From assembly GCA_033675265.1 (NCBI GenBank), contig JAUJYZ010001261.1, positions 109,501 to 173,500 on the forward strand: DNA of 64,000 bases, in the 5' to 3' direction. The stretch comes from Actinostola sp. cb2023. Its lineage: Eukaryota > Cnidaria > Anthozoa > Actiniaria > Actinostolidae. Below are positions 46,949 through 60,207 of the stretch, one piece after another. The notes beneath the pieces are model-generated. The model worked only from the letters and a program-made list of their open reading frames with translations, was not told the origin of the DNA and did not search any database. How positions within the stretch are numbered: the first letter of the stretch is position 1; the number at the start of each line of letters is the position of its first letter. Both the position numbers and the translations under genes were made by a program.

Positions 46949-49304
46949 CTGTGTAATTATACAACAAATTAAACTTATTACATTTAAAATTAATTTTCAT
47001 CTTGGAATGCACAATACACTATGCAGTATTCAGTAATTCACAAGACAACCCTTTTCAGTTGAAATAGCTGTACATGTAAAATCTGGTATAGAAAGAGTTT
47101 TTGGTGCCAATAGTAAAACATCCGTTTTAATACGAAAAGGCACAAGCGTTCGTCTAAACTGGTATCTTGCTACTTGGCACTTGCTTGGAACTCTTATTGG
47201 ACTGTTGTGTATTTTCGACATGCAGGATATATGCAGGGGATCCCCAGGGACAGAGAATGGGAGGGATACATAGACTACAAGGATTCTATTATTACAAAAC
47301 TGTTCTAATATTCTTACCGTTTTCTTTTGAAAACACTGTTTGCTTTGTCTTTTCATCTTGATGTCTTCTTACTTCTCTAAGAACTGCTCCCAGTTTCTTT
47401 GAACATTGACATCGCACCTTTCTCTACTGCCTTTGTCACCATACTACGTAAAGGTACAAAACTTTATTGACATTTATTGACAGACAATGTTTATTCATTT
47501 CTGGTCCATTAAATGGTCCATTTAATCTTGATTCATATTGGATCCTCTTGTATATAAATAAAAATGATGGATGGATGGATCAACTTTATTTCAACACACT
47601 AGCCCCTTCAACTTAAAGCTGGTTTCCAAGAGGGGCGTGTATGCAATAACAATGTACAAAATTGTTGAATACTTATGCTACTACATTATAATATATTATA
47701 TCATTAACACGAATGATATTCTATTTGCAATCGCTTTATTTCTCTCTCCTCCCTCGTTCCAGCCATGTGACTTGGTTTTCCCATAGTAATTACAATTTCT
47801 TTGTCCCGTAATTCAAAAGATCTTTAGAAGTCGACCAAAAACTAAGTTGCCTCATAGATAATACACTGAAGCTATATAACAGGTCTTGGTTGTCATCTGG
47901 GAGAATCGGTAACACAAGATTAAATGAAAGTCTGTGTTCATAACTGTACTTTACATTTGAATTGTTTTCTTCAGCTAGTTTTTATTTACGTTAGAAAATC
48001 AACCTTCGTTTCATTGTGTTTCATCCTCAAGCCATGTTCGCCTTGGCTTCCTGGTGTTGTGCTAGGAATCTCTGATCGGTAACTCTAAGACCAAGGAAGG
48101 AAGATAATTTCGCTCTTTACTTCTGCAGTAGAGAGGGAGTCATAAGTTTATTTGCAGCACTAAGGGAAAATGCAGCGGAATCTTTAAGCGTAGGAAGTTG
48201 TCCTTCAGTACCATGGTTGTAGTTAAGGTGAAGAATCCAAATGCAGCCAGGAGCTACTGTTATGATGGATTTAGTTGAATCTGTTGAATTACCAAGTGCT
48301 CCTAGTAACGGAGGACATTGCCAGCTTTGGACCCCTTATCATTTATCGCCCACATACAGTGAATAATTGATGGCTTTTCTGATAGAGCAAGAATATTAAG
48401 ATTTTATACTGAAATAGTTGGCCGACTGATCTTTATCGATAACATTATCAACCACATGCTTGAGTGCACTGAAATCATCTACGTCACCTCAAGTGGGGTC
48501 TTTCCTTGGGAGTTAGCTCCTCATCTTTCCAGTAGCTTGCATCTGAATTCCAAGACTTTCCAATAAGAACAACATTTCCAGATGCATTCAATTTTGGCTG
48601 CAAATACCTGGCAATAATAGGTCATAATAAATTGTTTATTAAGACATATTTCTCGCACAATGAAGTGATTTACAAATAGGTTGTATACAATGAATACATA
48701 TAATAAAGGTATAAAAAAAAATTGATAACTATATATAACCATAAAATGTAATTGTGATAATAAATGTCAGAATTATTATTATTATTATTATTTTTTTGAC
48801 AATGTTTTTTATTCCCAAATAAAGTTATATTTTACATGTGGTATTTTACACAATGTTACATAGGTATTAGTTATATTTTCATTTACATGCTAATAATTCT
48901 TCACAATACACTATCACAATAAACACAGTTAATTATCACAATTAATCAATTAAAGAAGAAAAAAAACAACAATATGATATATCTTATATATCTTTCACTG
49001 CTAGCAATATTTATATTTATATTATAGCCGGTCCTTGGCTCATTGTTAGTTACATAGTTGAGATTCCGGCTGGCAGAGTCATCAAAACGAACTATTCTTA
49101 ACATTTATGAAAAAGAAAGACAACAAGCGAAACAAAAAACACGTTACTTTGACAAACACGAATACATAATGAAAAACAAAAAATACGGATAAATGAACAG
49201 TAATTTAGGGCTAATACTCGTCAGTTAGATTCACTCTACCGCGATAAATACTAATTTAAATGTATACGAGTTAAACGGCAAATATTGGATCTGTTCTGAG
49301 TTTA
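46949..49304. other. Non-coding, with a LINE-like tail
   Basis: On the minus strand, about 47690-47562 ends in AAATAAAGTTGATCCATCC and (CATC)n, which looks like a retroposon 3' end. An (ATT)n run lies at about 48772-48790. No gene is supported. Confidence 0.4.
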
Positions 49305-50770
49305 TATAATTAGCTCTTTGCCTATGGGCCATAATTGTCCTCTAATATATAACTTATCTGGTTCGGCTTTGCTGAAGGATGCAGGGATTCTGTTAGCTTT
49401 CGCCGTCCTGAAGGCGTTCATTTGGACTCGTCTTCTTTGTACCAATTCATTCAGAAGGTCAACAAACATTTGATATTCTGTACCTTTTAGATTCCTTCCC
49501 AGTGCCATTATTTCTTCGCAGTCTTTAGCTCGCAGAAACCTCGCTATTATTGGTCTTGGATTATTCCTCCTTGGGTCTTTCTTCGACGGATTTCGGTGTA
49601 CTCTCTGTATTTCGACCAGGTTGTAATCTCTGTAATGGCCCATTTCGCGGTTAATGACGTATTTCTGGGTACCCTGTGGATTAACGCGGAAGCGAGGCAA
49701 TTTCGGGCAACTTCAGGCGGCTTGTTTACAAAATATTCGCAGTATGATATTTTTCTGTACTGAACGATCGTAAAAAGATAGAAAAATACCGTAGATTTTG
49801 TTGTTACTCGTTTGACATGACTCGGGCATTCATGTGCCGGCTTTGGTTGCCCTAACAGCGAAAGAAAAAAGGTGGCTTGTGTGAAAAAGTGTAAAATTGC
49901 AAGCTATAAAGAAAGCGAATGCACCCGAGTCAACAGATTCTTTCCCAAGAACAAGAAAGAAAAGAGAGGTTAAACACCCACTTTCCGTCATATGCTTTTC
50001 TTTTACAACATCAGATGATGACTCGGTGTCCTTGTCGATTCTTTCCAGGTGAAAAGTAAGTGTTGAAAGCAAGATAAACCAGCACTTTCTTCGTACGATT
50101 TTTGCCCGAGTCACTAGTTTGAACACCGTGTAGTAGAAGAAATCCACGTAAAACCGGTATTTTCTTAGTTGAAAAATACTCCTTTGTCACAAAACGTCGA
50201 CTATCTACTTCTTCAATCTCCTCCAAAAATGTCCCAGCTCCTATAATCATTCTCTTTTCCAATTTAATACCGTCATGTACGACTTGTCACAGGAGCCATT
50301 TTGTGGCAAAACCGGCGAAATTAATCGAAGTTGCCCGAAATTGCCTCGCTTCCGTGTTAATCGCTTAACCGTTGCTTCTTCCAATGCTTTCTTGAGATCA
50401 CTGACATCGCTGCTACAGAAGGTCATTGCAGATTGTAGGTCGCTAATTGTGTCTTTTGTTGAGTCTTGGAATTTTTCTAGTTTAGTGGTCAAGATTATGA
50501 AGAGAGTTTTGAATCTTATTTACTGTGTCTTCGATAGTGTCTAGTTTAGACAGTTTTCTTAACACTTCATCCATCTTCTCGCTTAATTCATTGGCCATAT
50601 TTGATGCGATTAGAACCTTGTCGTCTTCTTGAGTTGTTTGATCTTTGGGATAAACGTCAAAAACGTTTACCTTTTTTCGTATCCGGAGAGCTTGTTGACT
50701 CGGTGGAGGATAGAGATGATCTTGTTCTTCGTTTTGTTTGGTTACCAGTTAAGAAACTAGCCATTTAACT
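49305..50770 (-). pseudogene. LINE ORF1 (L1/Tx1-like), interrupted
   Basis: The N-terminal part (about 50770-50361) is coiled coil (LSKLDTIEDTVNKIQNSLHN, then TKLEKFQDSTKDTISDLQ, then DLKKALEEATVKRL) with one frameshift. After a TTAA element at 49685-50356, the C-terminal part (49680-49305) reads EIQRVHRNPSKKDPRRNN, PRPIIARFLRAKDCEEIM, and AKPD-like KAEPDKLYIRGQLWP. These are typical of L1-type ORF1 RNA-binding proteins. Some of the usual central region is missing, so deletion accompanied or preceded the insertion. No ORF2 is present in the window. Confidence 0.7.
49685..50356. mobile_element. Non-autonomous TTAA-flanked element in LINE ORF1
   Basis: Ends CGCGGAAGCGAGGCAATTTC and GAAATTGCCTCGCTTCCGTG, continuing to CGGGCAACTTC/GAAGTTGCCCG. 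TTAA at 49681-49684 and 50357-50360. 672 bp. The ends differ from those of the 36.5-kb element, so it is a separate family. Confidence 0.85.
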
Positions 50771-52311
50771 CGTTTAACGTTTGAAATAATTTTGACAGTT
50801 AATGTTATGTGGAGACTTGATAGCACATCTGGAATGAGTGGAATGAGTGATTTGAACAAGCGGACAATATCAACAGCAATCATCACCATTTTTACAACAA
50901 TACAACAGACATTCCTCCCACTCTTTAGTAGATAGCTTCACTTGAACAAGTTTAGATGCTATTTGCTCTGTAAATTTACGACGCTCAACTTCTGTATGGA
51001 ATGCCTTTGCTAACTCTCCTTTTCTAGCAAATCGCCTGTTGAATCCTTTCATTCCCACTCGATTTGTATTTTCGTGTAATGCTCCTATTTTATGATGGTG
51101 ATAGTGTAGTTCAGATGTCTCAACTGTCCCATAAGTAGTGACATTTCACTTTACGCATGACTCCTGAGGTCACAGGAAGTTTGAAGAATCCGTGTCATTT
51201 AAAGAAAAGAAAAAAAGAGTCAATAGGATGTTGAGTTGGTTTGAAAGTACCTTTAGTGATTTCAGTTTTTAGCTCAATTTGTTGAGGTCGGGCTTTCTGG
51301 TGGTACTTGGAAGTACGAATTACGGTGGTTTACGGATTTGTTTGCTTTTAATTAAATACAAGAGTTTGATTGATACAGCGCTCCAAATGTGTAGGAGCGC
51401 GAAATTCAAACGTAAATATTTAGATAATTCAAGTTTTAGAAACATTTTTGTACGATAGTATGATATATTCATGAGTTTTTTTCATGAACTGAAGATTCTT
51501 CCGACTCCACGATTATGGAAGAAACTAGTTTTTCCAGCAGTTACAAAATAGCGTTCATCACGAAGAGCAATAAACAAATCATTTGTGATCATGAGAATTG
51601 AACCTTAAAACCAATGTGTGGTGGTGAAAGGGTTAAGGCAACTGTGCAGAGCGTGTTGCCGTTATGGTAAGTTCGCGGCACAGTTACGGGAAGGCAAAGG
51701 ATGTGCTGTATTTTTGTCCTACACATACAATGACCATCCTTTGGGATGCTCTTGTTTCTTCTTAGGAATACACCCTTCCTGCAGTAAGCTAGTCAGGACT
51801 GAAGAATGTCATGCCCACGGCTTGAACCCTTTCATCCACAGGAGCATTTTGTTTTTCCTTGAAAGATACGATATTTGCGGAAGAATAATGGTCCATATCA
51901 GTGATATTGTAGTAGTTCTTCAATCGACTGGCAATATTAGTTTCTAACAGGGACATTTTATGTAAGTGACATTCCTGAGTAAACTAGTAAAGTACGATTG
52001 TGTGGTGCCAGAGGATAACTATTTTTAAATCATTTATTTTATTCCTTGTGATATTTGAAAATTAAAAAAAACTGACATTGCTTGTAATAAGTATCAAATC
52101 TGAATGAAACAATCTCAGCACACATTCCTGAGTAAATTAGATCACAGTGCAGATCATTCCTGAGTAACATCAAAAATACACCTATACCCCGGCCCTGCAA
52201 ATCCCTTTGAATTGAATAGGTGCAATAGGCTAATTCTTGTCTGAGAGTCACGTGACTTGAACATGACAACAAAGCGGTGGCCAATACACGTGTTTACAGC
52301 ACCTTGTCAAA
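50771..52311. other. Non-coding, nothing firmly recognised
   Basis: A basic 62-codon frame at 51058-50870 (GFNRRFARKGELAKAFHTEV) may be coding, but no context supports it. Otherwise AT-rich. Confidence 0.3.
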
Positions 52312-52371
52312 ATGCCACACTTTTGTGCTTCAGGTGGCTGCCAAAATAGCTCCGAGAAGATTAGCCTTTTC
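52312..52371 (+). pseudogene. THAP-domain N-terminal fragment
   Basis: ATG then MPHFCASGGCQNSSEKISLF, the CxxxxC start of a THAP zinc finger. The rest of the finger is absent. It is too short for firm assignment, but two other THAP sequences occur downstream. Confidence 0.45.
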
Positions 52372-52733
52372 ATAACTTACCACTCAATTTATTGTCGATT
52401 TGGATTGAGAAATGCATAGAGATCCTCTTTTTCAACGTAAACAGGCACACAAAAATATTCATCAAACTCTTCGTGATAGATGACTTCTTCAATCCAGAAT
52501 CGTCTAAAAAGCAATTAAAGCACGATGCCATTCCTTCAGTCTTTTCCTTGGACTTGGAGTATTGAACTGTCAAAGAACTATTACTAAAGCTTGGATCAAG
52601 CAGAACCGAGAAAGATGAAGAGACTGATACAGCTTTGGAGGGTGAAGGCGATGTGTCAAATACTGATTTCTAGAAAATCACACACATCAGAGGACAATTT
52701 TTGTAGTGAATTAGATGATTGTCAAAGAATAAC

Positions 52734-53035
52734 TTATAGACACAAGTTTTCAGTTTCGCACACAATCTGGTCCTTGATCATTGAGTCATGTAGCTGTGCA
52801 AATTCATACGATTTTGCCAGTTTGCATAGCTCGATAACATACGTTAGTTGTGCAGTACTGTTCAAACTTACTTGGCGGTCAATTTTCTGCTGTTCGGCTT
52901 TATTCAGCATGAAGGTATTATGCACCTCTACGGCATATCCTGCGACAGTGGAACACTGCATTTCCTCTGATTTCTTGTCTCGTCCTGTGGTATTTAAATA
53001 TAAGGCACCAGTTCTCTGCTACAATTCCCATCAAA
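52734..53035 (-). pseudogene. Ty3/gypsy-like Gag fragment
   Basis: Reverse strand reads TGRDKKSEEMQCSTVAGYAV, VEVHNTF, then LCKLAKSYEFAQLHDSMIKD and QIVCETEN. This matches the capsid pattern of gypsy-type Gag proteins (...LAKSCEF..L.DSLIRD.IVCG). It is short, with internal loss, and no polymerase nearby. Confidence 0.5.
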
Positions 53036-53509
53036 GTGTTCTTGGGGGTTTCAGACCTTCCATTTAGTTTTCTGCTGACACCATGTAATGTTCTGGGCCG
53101 TATATAGATGTTCACTCTTTAAACATGAAGGGAATTGCTCTGCCCACAATTGTTGAACAATAATGAGTTTCAATATAGCGGATCAATTTTTTTTCTTAAT
53201 AAAGTCACAATTCAACAGCAAAGTAAATGAAATAAAAATAAATTGTAATTTTACGTCTAAAACTGTTATAATAGACGAATGTCTATATTTTTCGCATTCA
53301 GTAGTTATCTATTCTTGGTTTGCATGTGATGTTACTCGATTATGCAAATTAGCCATCCGCCATGTTGGTGTACAGCCAGCTCATTTGCATATGTCAACTT
53401 GCCCACATGGCCTCATGTTTCTAGTTTATAATGTCAGCGGTTATTTCAACTTGTTTGTCAAGCGATGAAGTTGAAAAAAAGGAGGATGAAGCTAGTATAT
53501 CTATTCATG

Positions 53510-54496
53510 TCTGGAGGCTTATAACCAAATGGTTTCTGGCTTCATTATAAGCGTGCAGGGCAAAGTACGTCGTACTCGGGAAGGTGCGACATTCCCAGCG
53601 AATGAATGAAGCACCGATTCCTATATGGATTATAGCAAGTAAAGAAGGGACTGTAATTTCTGTACAGTGCTTAGGATGCAAAGCAGGATTGGCGGAGTCA
53701 TGCTCCCATGTACTAGCAAGTGTCTTATTTTACATTGAAACATGGACGCGAATACACGGCAAATTAGCGTGTATCCAGGTAAAATGTACGTGGCTTCTTC
53801 CAACGTGCGTCAACGAGGTGCCATACGCTCAGGCTAGAGACATAAACGTCAAGTCTGCGAGAAGACTCAAATCAGAAATTGACGGTACAAAACTTAGTTC
53901 AGCAGCTCCTGATGCTAGTTGCGGTGCTAAACCTAGTACATGTAGTTCAGCAGCCCTTTCTGTTCCATCTGACATAGAGATGAAAAGTCTATTTTCTAAG
54001 CTCAATGAGGGTAATGTGAAGTCAGTTGTTTTGAGCTTAGTTCCTCCTTACTCAGAGCAATTTGTTCTAACAAGTCGTTGTATCCCTGTTTCTGAGCTTT
54101 TTGATCCCACGTATCTCACATTGACATATCCAGAACTCTTAAAAAAAATGCCAAGAAGTTGACATTTCACTTTCTGATGCTGAGGTTGATCTGATAGAAA
54201 ATGACACTAGGGAACAATCAAAAGGAAATGCTTTTCTCAGACACAGAGCTGGCCGTATTGGCGCTTCATTAAGTTGGTCAGTGGCCCACACAAATCCTGC
54301 CCAAGCATCCCAATCCCTGTTCAAGTCCATATGTTACCCCCAGTTATTTAATGTTACTACCAAAGCAGTCATCCATGGCTGTAAACACGAAGCTGATGCA
54401 GTTGAAGCATACAGCAATGTAATGTCAATGACTCACAAATAATTTAAAGTTACTCATTGTGGAACGATTATCGATAATGAATACCCCTGGTTACAT
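53510..54496 (+). pseudogene. SWIM-YqaJ gene, 5' part, split by P element
   Basis: Frames at 53584-54160 encode VRHSQRMNEAPIPIWIIASK and a SWIM-like finger (QCLGCKAGLAESCSHV). After a one-base shift near 54150 the YqaJ nuclease begins: HRAGRIGASLSWSVAH, then CKHEADAVEAYSNV, then, after a TAA near 54441, [17 protein letters not shown]. The reading stops at the 8-bp duplication of the P element and resumes at 60426. The N terminus upstream of 53584 is in another frame (KYVVLGK). Sibling of the 3.9-5.5 kb gene but clearly diverged from it. Confidence 0.7.
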
Positions 54497-54626
54497 CAGA
54501 GTTAGTAGAAGGGACTGGTTAGGAAACCCGGCAAACTTCAAAGGGTCAAACAATAGAAGCCCGTCTGATGTTGAACGTACCGGTCACGTGACGCTGACCG
54601 TGCACACAACAAAACTAACTTTCAAG

Positions 54627-55977
54627 ATGGCGGTCGTAATGGACGATTTATTTGTGTTTGGCGACGATTTTGAGGCGATTTTAGATATATTAGAAGAAGA
54701 TGAAGTATTGGAGGAGCAATTTACAGCTGTAGCTAACGATGTAAGTAGAATATTTGTTGAATTTTGACCTGTATTTTGGCTGTATTGAAGTTTAATTTAC
54801 GAAGCAATGAAATCGATGCACGTACGTTTCAACAACCACAGTTGAATTTTCGTGCTAGTATCTACTTTAGATGAAAGATAATCGCTCTTTGTCGCTCTAT
54901 TTTCCGTTTACTTATTGTATTTGTCTTTTTTTTAGGTTCAATCGACAGATATTGTTTGCAACGACTGTGGGAAAAAGTGCAAGTCTAGAGGAGGCTATAA
55001 TAGACACCGAGCTGCTAAACACAAGCAAAATCAGAACAGTACTAACTCCAATGAGAGTCAGCAAACTTTCATTTTAACGCCAAGCATTCTTACTGAGATA
55101 GTGCTTAATGTAATACAAAGTGTAAAAGGAAACGAAGTGTTTGCAACCAGTCTAAGAAATGAGTTGGATCTTTATGAACACGAACAACTTGAAGAAGGAA
55201 CACCAGAATTTTCAGTAATGAAGACTCTTTATGAAGGATACTTGAAGAATGGAAATACTGAGAAGTTTTATGGCAACTATTACGCTGAGGTACCATTAAA
55301 ATCAACAAGCTTTTTTCCTGGACTTTCTCGTAATGCTGCAACACTTCTAGCAACAAAGGTAGCTGATAGTATGTTGTCATACTGCAATCACTTGAAGTCC
55401 ACTGACAAGAGCCAACATTCAAAAACTGTGCTATCAGAGAAAGAGAAAGCAGGTCTGCAGTATCTTGGAGGTTACGTATTGCATAATCTACTCAAAAAGT
55501 ATGCAAGGAAGTCTACACCTGAAAAGCAGCAGGCAATGGCTATTTTAAAAGCAGGAAAATTGGAGGAAGGCTTTGAATCACAAAAGTTGGTGTCTAGTTT
55601 GAACCGTGGAGGACTATGGTGTATAACTCAGCCTGCACAAAATATATTCTTTCATACAGAACATTATTTTAGACAGTTAACTTCTACATCTAGTTTGCAC
55701 ATAGACATGGCAGGGATAACCAAAAAAGCAGTCAATGACAGTGAGGTGATATCAAGCTACCAATCCATGGTTTCGGGTGCAGAACTAGTTACCAACAGTC
55801 ATGTCAACAAATATGTTTTTTATGGTATTGTAAGCTTATATGTGAGTGCGATCATTTTCATTTGCAAAGGATGTCATTCAACATCATAAAATTAAGGCAA
55901 AGCATTCAAAGGCCAAGGGCCTTCGTAAGGAAATTATGAGAAGTTGTGAAGAGCAGGAACAAAATAGACTTAACTAA
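54627..55977 (+). CDS. C2H2 zinc-finger accessory protein of the P element
   Basis: Exon 1 (54627-54740) is acidic ([20 protein letters not shown], then [12 protein letters not shown]). Exon 2 starts at 54936 after TTTTTTAG and joins in phase. It opens with a C2H2 finger ([22 protein letters not shown]). A roughly 280-residue conserved region follows, with [37 protein letters not shown] and [12 protein letters not shown] frameshift near 55845 separates this from [18 protein letters not shown] and the stop at 55977. This family recurs in anthozoans, but I know no function. Its location inside the terminal repeats and its convergent orientation suggest a transposon role such as DNA binding or regulation (inference). 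Confidence 0.65.
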
Positions 55978-57106
55978 TAAGTAAATACTTTTATTTTTTA
56001 ATGTCTGAAGAATTTTGAAATTAGTCTATGCCATTAATGTTGTCCCCCAAAAATACATTTAGACCACAAGAAATAGAGTCGATTTCGTATGAGTGGGACA
56101 TGGTACTTAACTTTACAATATTATTATTGTCTGTTCATTATTTCTTGTACTTAATTTACTCTGGACAACAATAATGACATTGACTGTAAATGTATTTCAT
56201 ATGTAAACACATTTACTGCTACATGTAACCTCAAAAATATTTTTTTGGGGATAGACCATAAAACATTGTTTTTTTTTGTATGAAATAATAGATAATTCAT
56301 AGATAATTGATCAGTTGCTGTTACCCTCATTTCATCATTTTCAAATATCTAATGTTCTCTCATCAGTAGATGCAATAGGCCACTTGCAATAACAGGTCAC
56401 GTGACCACATACATGTAATGTTAGTGCAACTTTAAAACTGGAATCTTTTGGGAGTATCTACATTAATATAATAATAATATAATATTGTGGAAGCTGCTGC
56501 TAGACAATCTGTCCAACTGCAAAACTGTCTTCTTTTAAGAAACAATTGAAAAAATAAAAAGGACTTTTTAATGCATTAAAAATTGATAGTATATTTTTAA
56601 GAGTAAAGCCCAGTTCACACGAACAAGTGCAAGCAACATACACAGACTCAGTGCTGCATTATTCACTTATTATTTTGCTACACTCTAAAATAATTAAAGT
56701 GTATTTCACGGGTTTATGAAAACCACCCTATTTACCCTAAAGCAATATTGACAGCTTTAATCTATTAAAATAATATTATAAAATATTATTAATCTATTTT
56801 GATACTGAAAAGGCACGCAAGAAACACAAAATAGTTTACACGACGACGTTTCGACGCTAGCTGAGCGTCATTATCAAGTCAGAATATATGAAATTTACAA
56901 AGTATATATAAAGAAAAAACACGAGAGAATTAACATCTGACTTGATAATGACGCTCAGCTAGCGTCGAAACATCGTCGTGTAAACTATTTTGTGTTTCTT
57001 AATGGATATTAAGATCCCTATATTACTTGCGTGCCTTTTCAGTATCAAAGTTTATACGAAATCACTACTTATACGTATTAATCTATTATTAAAACAAACA
57101 ATAGTC
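55978..57106. other. Spacer between the convergent P-element genes, with foldback
   Basis: Contains AT-rich UTR-like DNA and a MITE end at about 56703-56730 (TTTCACGGGTTTATGAAAAC). A foldback spans 56808-57050: arms GAAAAGGCACGCAAG...AACACAAAATAGTTTACACG and reverse. The inner arms read GACGCTCAGCTAGCGTC-GAAAC, a degenerate hammerhead-like shape. The right arm is interrupted by about 24 bp. Confidence 0.6.
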
Positions 57107-57698
57107 TTAACTGGGTTTACATTTCTTTCTGCATGGCAATTTGGCATCTGAAACCTGCTCCCATGCCCTGTTCTTGTCCTTTCTGCCCCTTGTGTTCCCA
57201 CTCTGGTAAGAAACTGACCTCTGTATTCTGATAGTGTTGTTGTTGTAGCCAAACCTGTGAATGTCTGGATTGTCACTTCGCCTTCCAATTTTGCGTTGCT
57301 TCCCAAAGTACTCTTCGACTGGGTCTTGGCAGAAACGCTCAGTTAGAACAAACTCCATTCCTTCTTGCAGAAGGAATTGTGTGGCCTCAGTAACAGACTT
57401 GATTGTTATTCTGTAGCCTTCATGTGTCTGCCAGGAGAGAAACATACGTGCTCTGGCATTCTTGGTGAAGTTTCCTTGCCTGGTGTTGGTGCTTTCTTTC
57501 CACTGATTTAGATAATCCAAAAATTCCATTAAGAACTGGAACCTGTAATAAAATGTTGATGGAAATAAATATTATGAGACTTTTAGGTGGCTGTAATAAT
57601 AATATTTTAGTTTTCGTTTCACAGGTTTAGTCGTTTATAATAATAATAATAATAATAATAGTTTATTATTATTATTAATATTATTATTATTATTAGTG

Positions 57699-57744
<46 letters not shown>

Positions 57745-60207
57745 CAGTAGTAGTAGTAGTAGTAGTAGTAAAACCACTATAAAAACATCAAGCATACCTT
57801 CTATCATCAACAGATCTATAGGGAGCAAGGAATGGCTTGCGCTTCCTCTCGTGTTCTTTAGTGCTTCGAACATTGAGACAATCAAAGACGTTATCTACCA
57901 TTTCGCAAAGTTTTGCAGTAGCTGCTGCATCTGGAGGCCCAAATGCCTTCATCACGGATGCTACTGAAGCACTTAAGACTTGTGCAGCAAGGTTGACCCG
58001 CATAACTGAATATGCATTGAGGTTTACATGTTCATATGTCAGCCTTGGAAGCAGTTTTAAGCCATTGTCCACATCCTGATAGAACAGCGCAGTGATGTGC
58101 TGCCACAGTACATACTGTCCATCGTTCCACATGTACCTGGTGCAGGTTCCAGAACCAGAGCTTCGAAGACAGTTCCTTGTCGTCTTGATAAGGTGTGGGG
58201 CATCAGAAATAAAGAATATAAATCGATGAGGAGCATACAAGTTTATTGTACGGTAGCACAAGTCCCCATCAGCATCCCCATCTAGTGGCTTGTGAAGACG
58301 GTAGAATCTACGGTTGGGCGAAGCACCATCTGAAGTGGCTGCAATTACCCATAAATTGCAGGATGTTTCTAGAATGCAAACTGCTTCCCAGAACAGGGGC
58401 ATCAGTTGACCTGAAGTGATACCAGTAGTAGCAAAGTTATCCAGAGCAAACTTAAGCTCAGTGCACATTCCTCTAACAATGAATGCTAGTGCATGTGAAG
58501 CAATCATGTCAACCTTCTCTAGCGCTCCAAAGTTCAGTTCTGGATCTCCAAGGTCTGTAAAGCCAATAAGTTCTCCTGTTGTCTTGTCTAGAACAACAAG
58601 GTTTGCCATTACCTTCATTTCATCGAAAAGAAGCACTACATATCGCTGAACATCAAAATAACTGCCTGTCTCTGTCTTTAGTTCTTCTATCACTTCCTTT
58701 TGAAAGCCCCTTTTTGGCTTTATTGCATTACGATAGTCCTTTAGACGCCGTTGGCTTGGAAGAACCAATACCCCACTATTCCGCAATTCTTCATAGCATG
58801 AAGGAGACTTAGATGCCAGGGACAGACAAAATCTGATTATCATGGGGTGATATCGTACTCCTGTTGGGCCTTTTGAAAATAACTTCTGTTGTTGTTGCAA
58901 GAATAAATTCATGAAAGGAGTAATTTTTGCTCTCGAAGAATCAAGGATTCTTGTAAAGTCATCACTCAATTTGTGATCCACCTCAACATTTGATTTCAGT
59001 AATTCTGTTCTCATTTCATTCAGTTCCCTCTCAAGCTGTGCACACTTTAATCTTTGTCCCTGTAATGTCAACTTTATTCTTTCTGGGTCTGTTTTGGATA
59101 TGGGTGTCTTGACATGTGCAGGCTTCAATAGCCTATTCTCCTTCCCTTTCCTTGACTTATTAGCAGAAATTAAATATTCTGAACAAGCATGACAGACATT
59201 ACTAGTATCCTCTTGTTCACAAAGAAGCCAGCAACCTCGGGCTCTCCAGAATCCCGTGTGGAAACTGCTGTTCATCACTGTCCTGCATCGAGTCATGACT
59301 GACTGGAATGACATGGTGATAGAGTTTGCTTGTGACTTCAGTAGTATTGACACCACGACACATAGTACAGTCCTCCAAGTTCTTGACTAAAGTTGATAAA
59401 GTAACGTTTTGTACTGTGCGACGATATTCCAGATACAGTGGATGATCTTCCATCAAATACGAACCAAACACTTTCACAGTGAATCCAAGGCTGTCGTCCA
59501 CGATAATTTCCAACTCTGGTAGCAGATATGGCTCCACGATTTTCTTGAAAACGACTCTATCAGCCAATAGTTTCGAACTCCACTCACTCAGAGATTTCAG
59601 GCTTTTAACTCGCTGACAGAAGTCTTCAAATGTCTTGTAGCAGCTGTTGTTTACAGGTTCTTCGACATCTTTAACCACCGATCGTTCTGGTCGCGTTATT
59701 GGCTTGGTAGTTTCGTGACTTCTTTTAGGCATGTTAAGAACCGGTACAGCGCCAAATCGGGGCTTCTTTTTAGTCATTTTCTTAGAGTGAACTGCAAAGG
59801 GAGGGAAGGTAATCATCATTTAGATACGATATAAAATTAGTCAAGAATAGAGACCGAAGAAGATCGAAGAGTCGATCGAAGAAGATAAGACAGCGTGCGT
59901 GCGATCGAAACAGCTGATAAATGTAAACCATGTAAACATGCCCCAATCGACTTCTCAAAGTCATACTTAACTTACATATTTCAATATCTTCAGGGGTAAA
60001 ATGCTTCTCACAGGTATAGACTCTGTCATTCTTTATTTGATTCCTGAAATCTTGATCCAAAACTCTAGTCTTTTTTATTTCTCCTAGCCATGTCTCTCGC
60101 CATTTACGATGAGCATCGTCTGTAGCCTTTGGCAACTTCCAAATGCCGATTCCTTTGGTTCTTCTTGACGATCCACAGCCAAATACCGAGCAGTTATCGC
60201 CTGGCAT
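57107..60207 (-). pseudogene. P-element (THAP9-like) transposase
   Basis: Exon 1 (60207-59976) is a THAP finger: [16 protein letters not shown] ... [15 protein letters not shown]. Exon 2 (59791-57798) has [20 protein letters not shown], a coiled coil ([20 protein letters not shown]) and the RNase H-like core ([30 protein letters not shown]). Exon 3 (57542-57107) is the C terminus, with [20 protein letters not shown] and [16 protein letters not shown]. Splices join in phase, for a total near 887 residues, close to human THAP9 (903) and longer than the Drosophila protein (751). One frameshift near 59260 (GILESP versus GFWRARGCW) breaks exon 2. The start was chosen at MPGDNC, as usual for THAP proteins. 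Confidence 0.85.
57637..57770 (+). repeat. (TAA)n / (ATT)n / (TAG)n microsatellite
   Basis: Runs of TAA, then ATT, then about 22 near-perfect TAG units with one CAG. It lies in the last intron of the P transposase gene. Confidence 0.95.

Noticed and set aside
47030..47356. 108-codon minus-strand ORF as an upstream exon of the split gene
   Set aside because: No splice donor that joins it in phase to the exon at 46948 was found, and its composition is not convincingly coding.
57619..57885. 88-codon frame rich in Leu and Tyr on the minus strand
   Set aside because: Translation of the (TAG)n/(TAA)n microsatellite.
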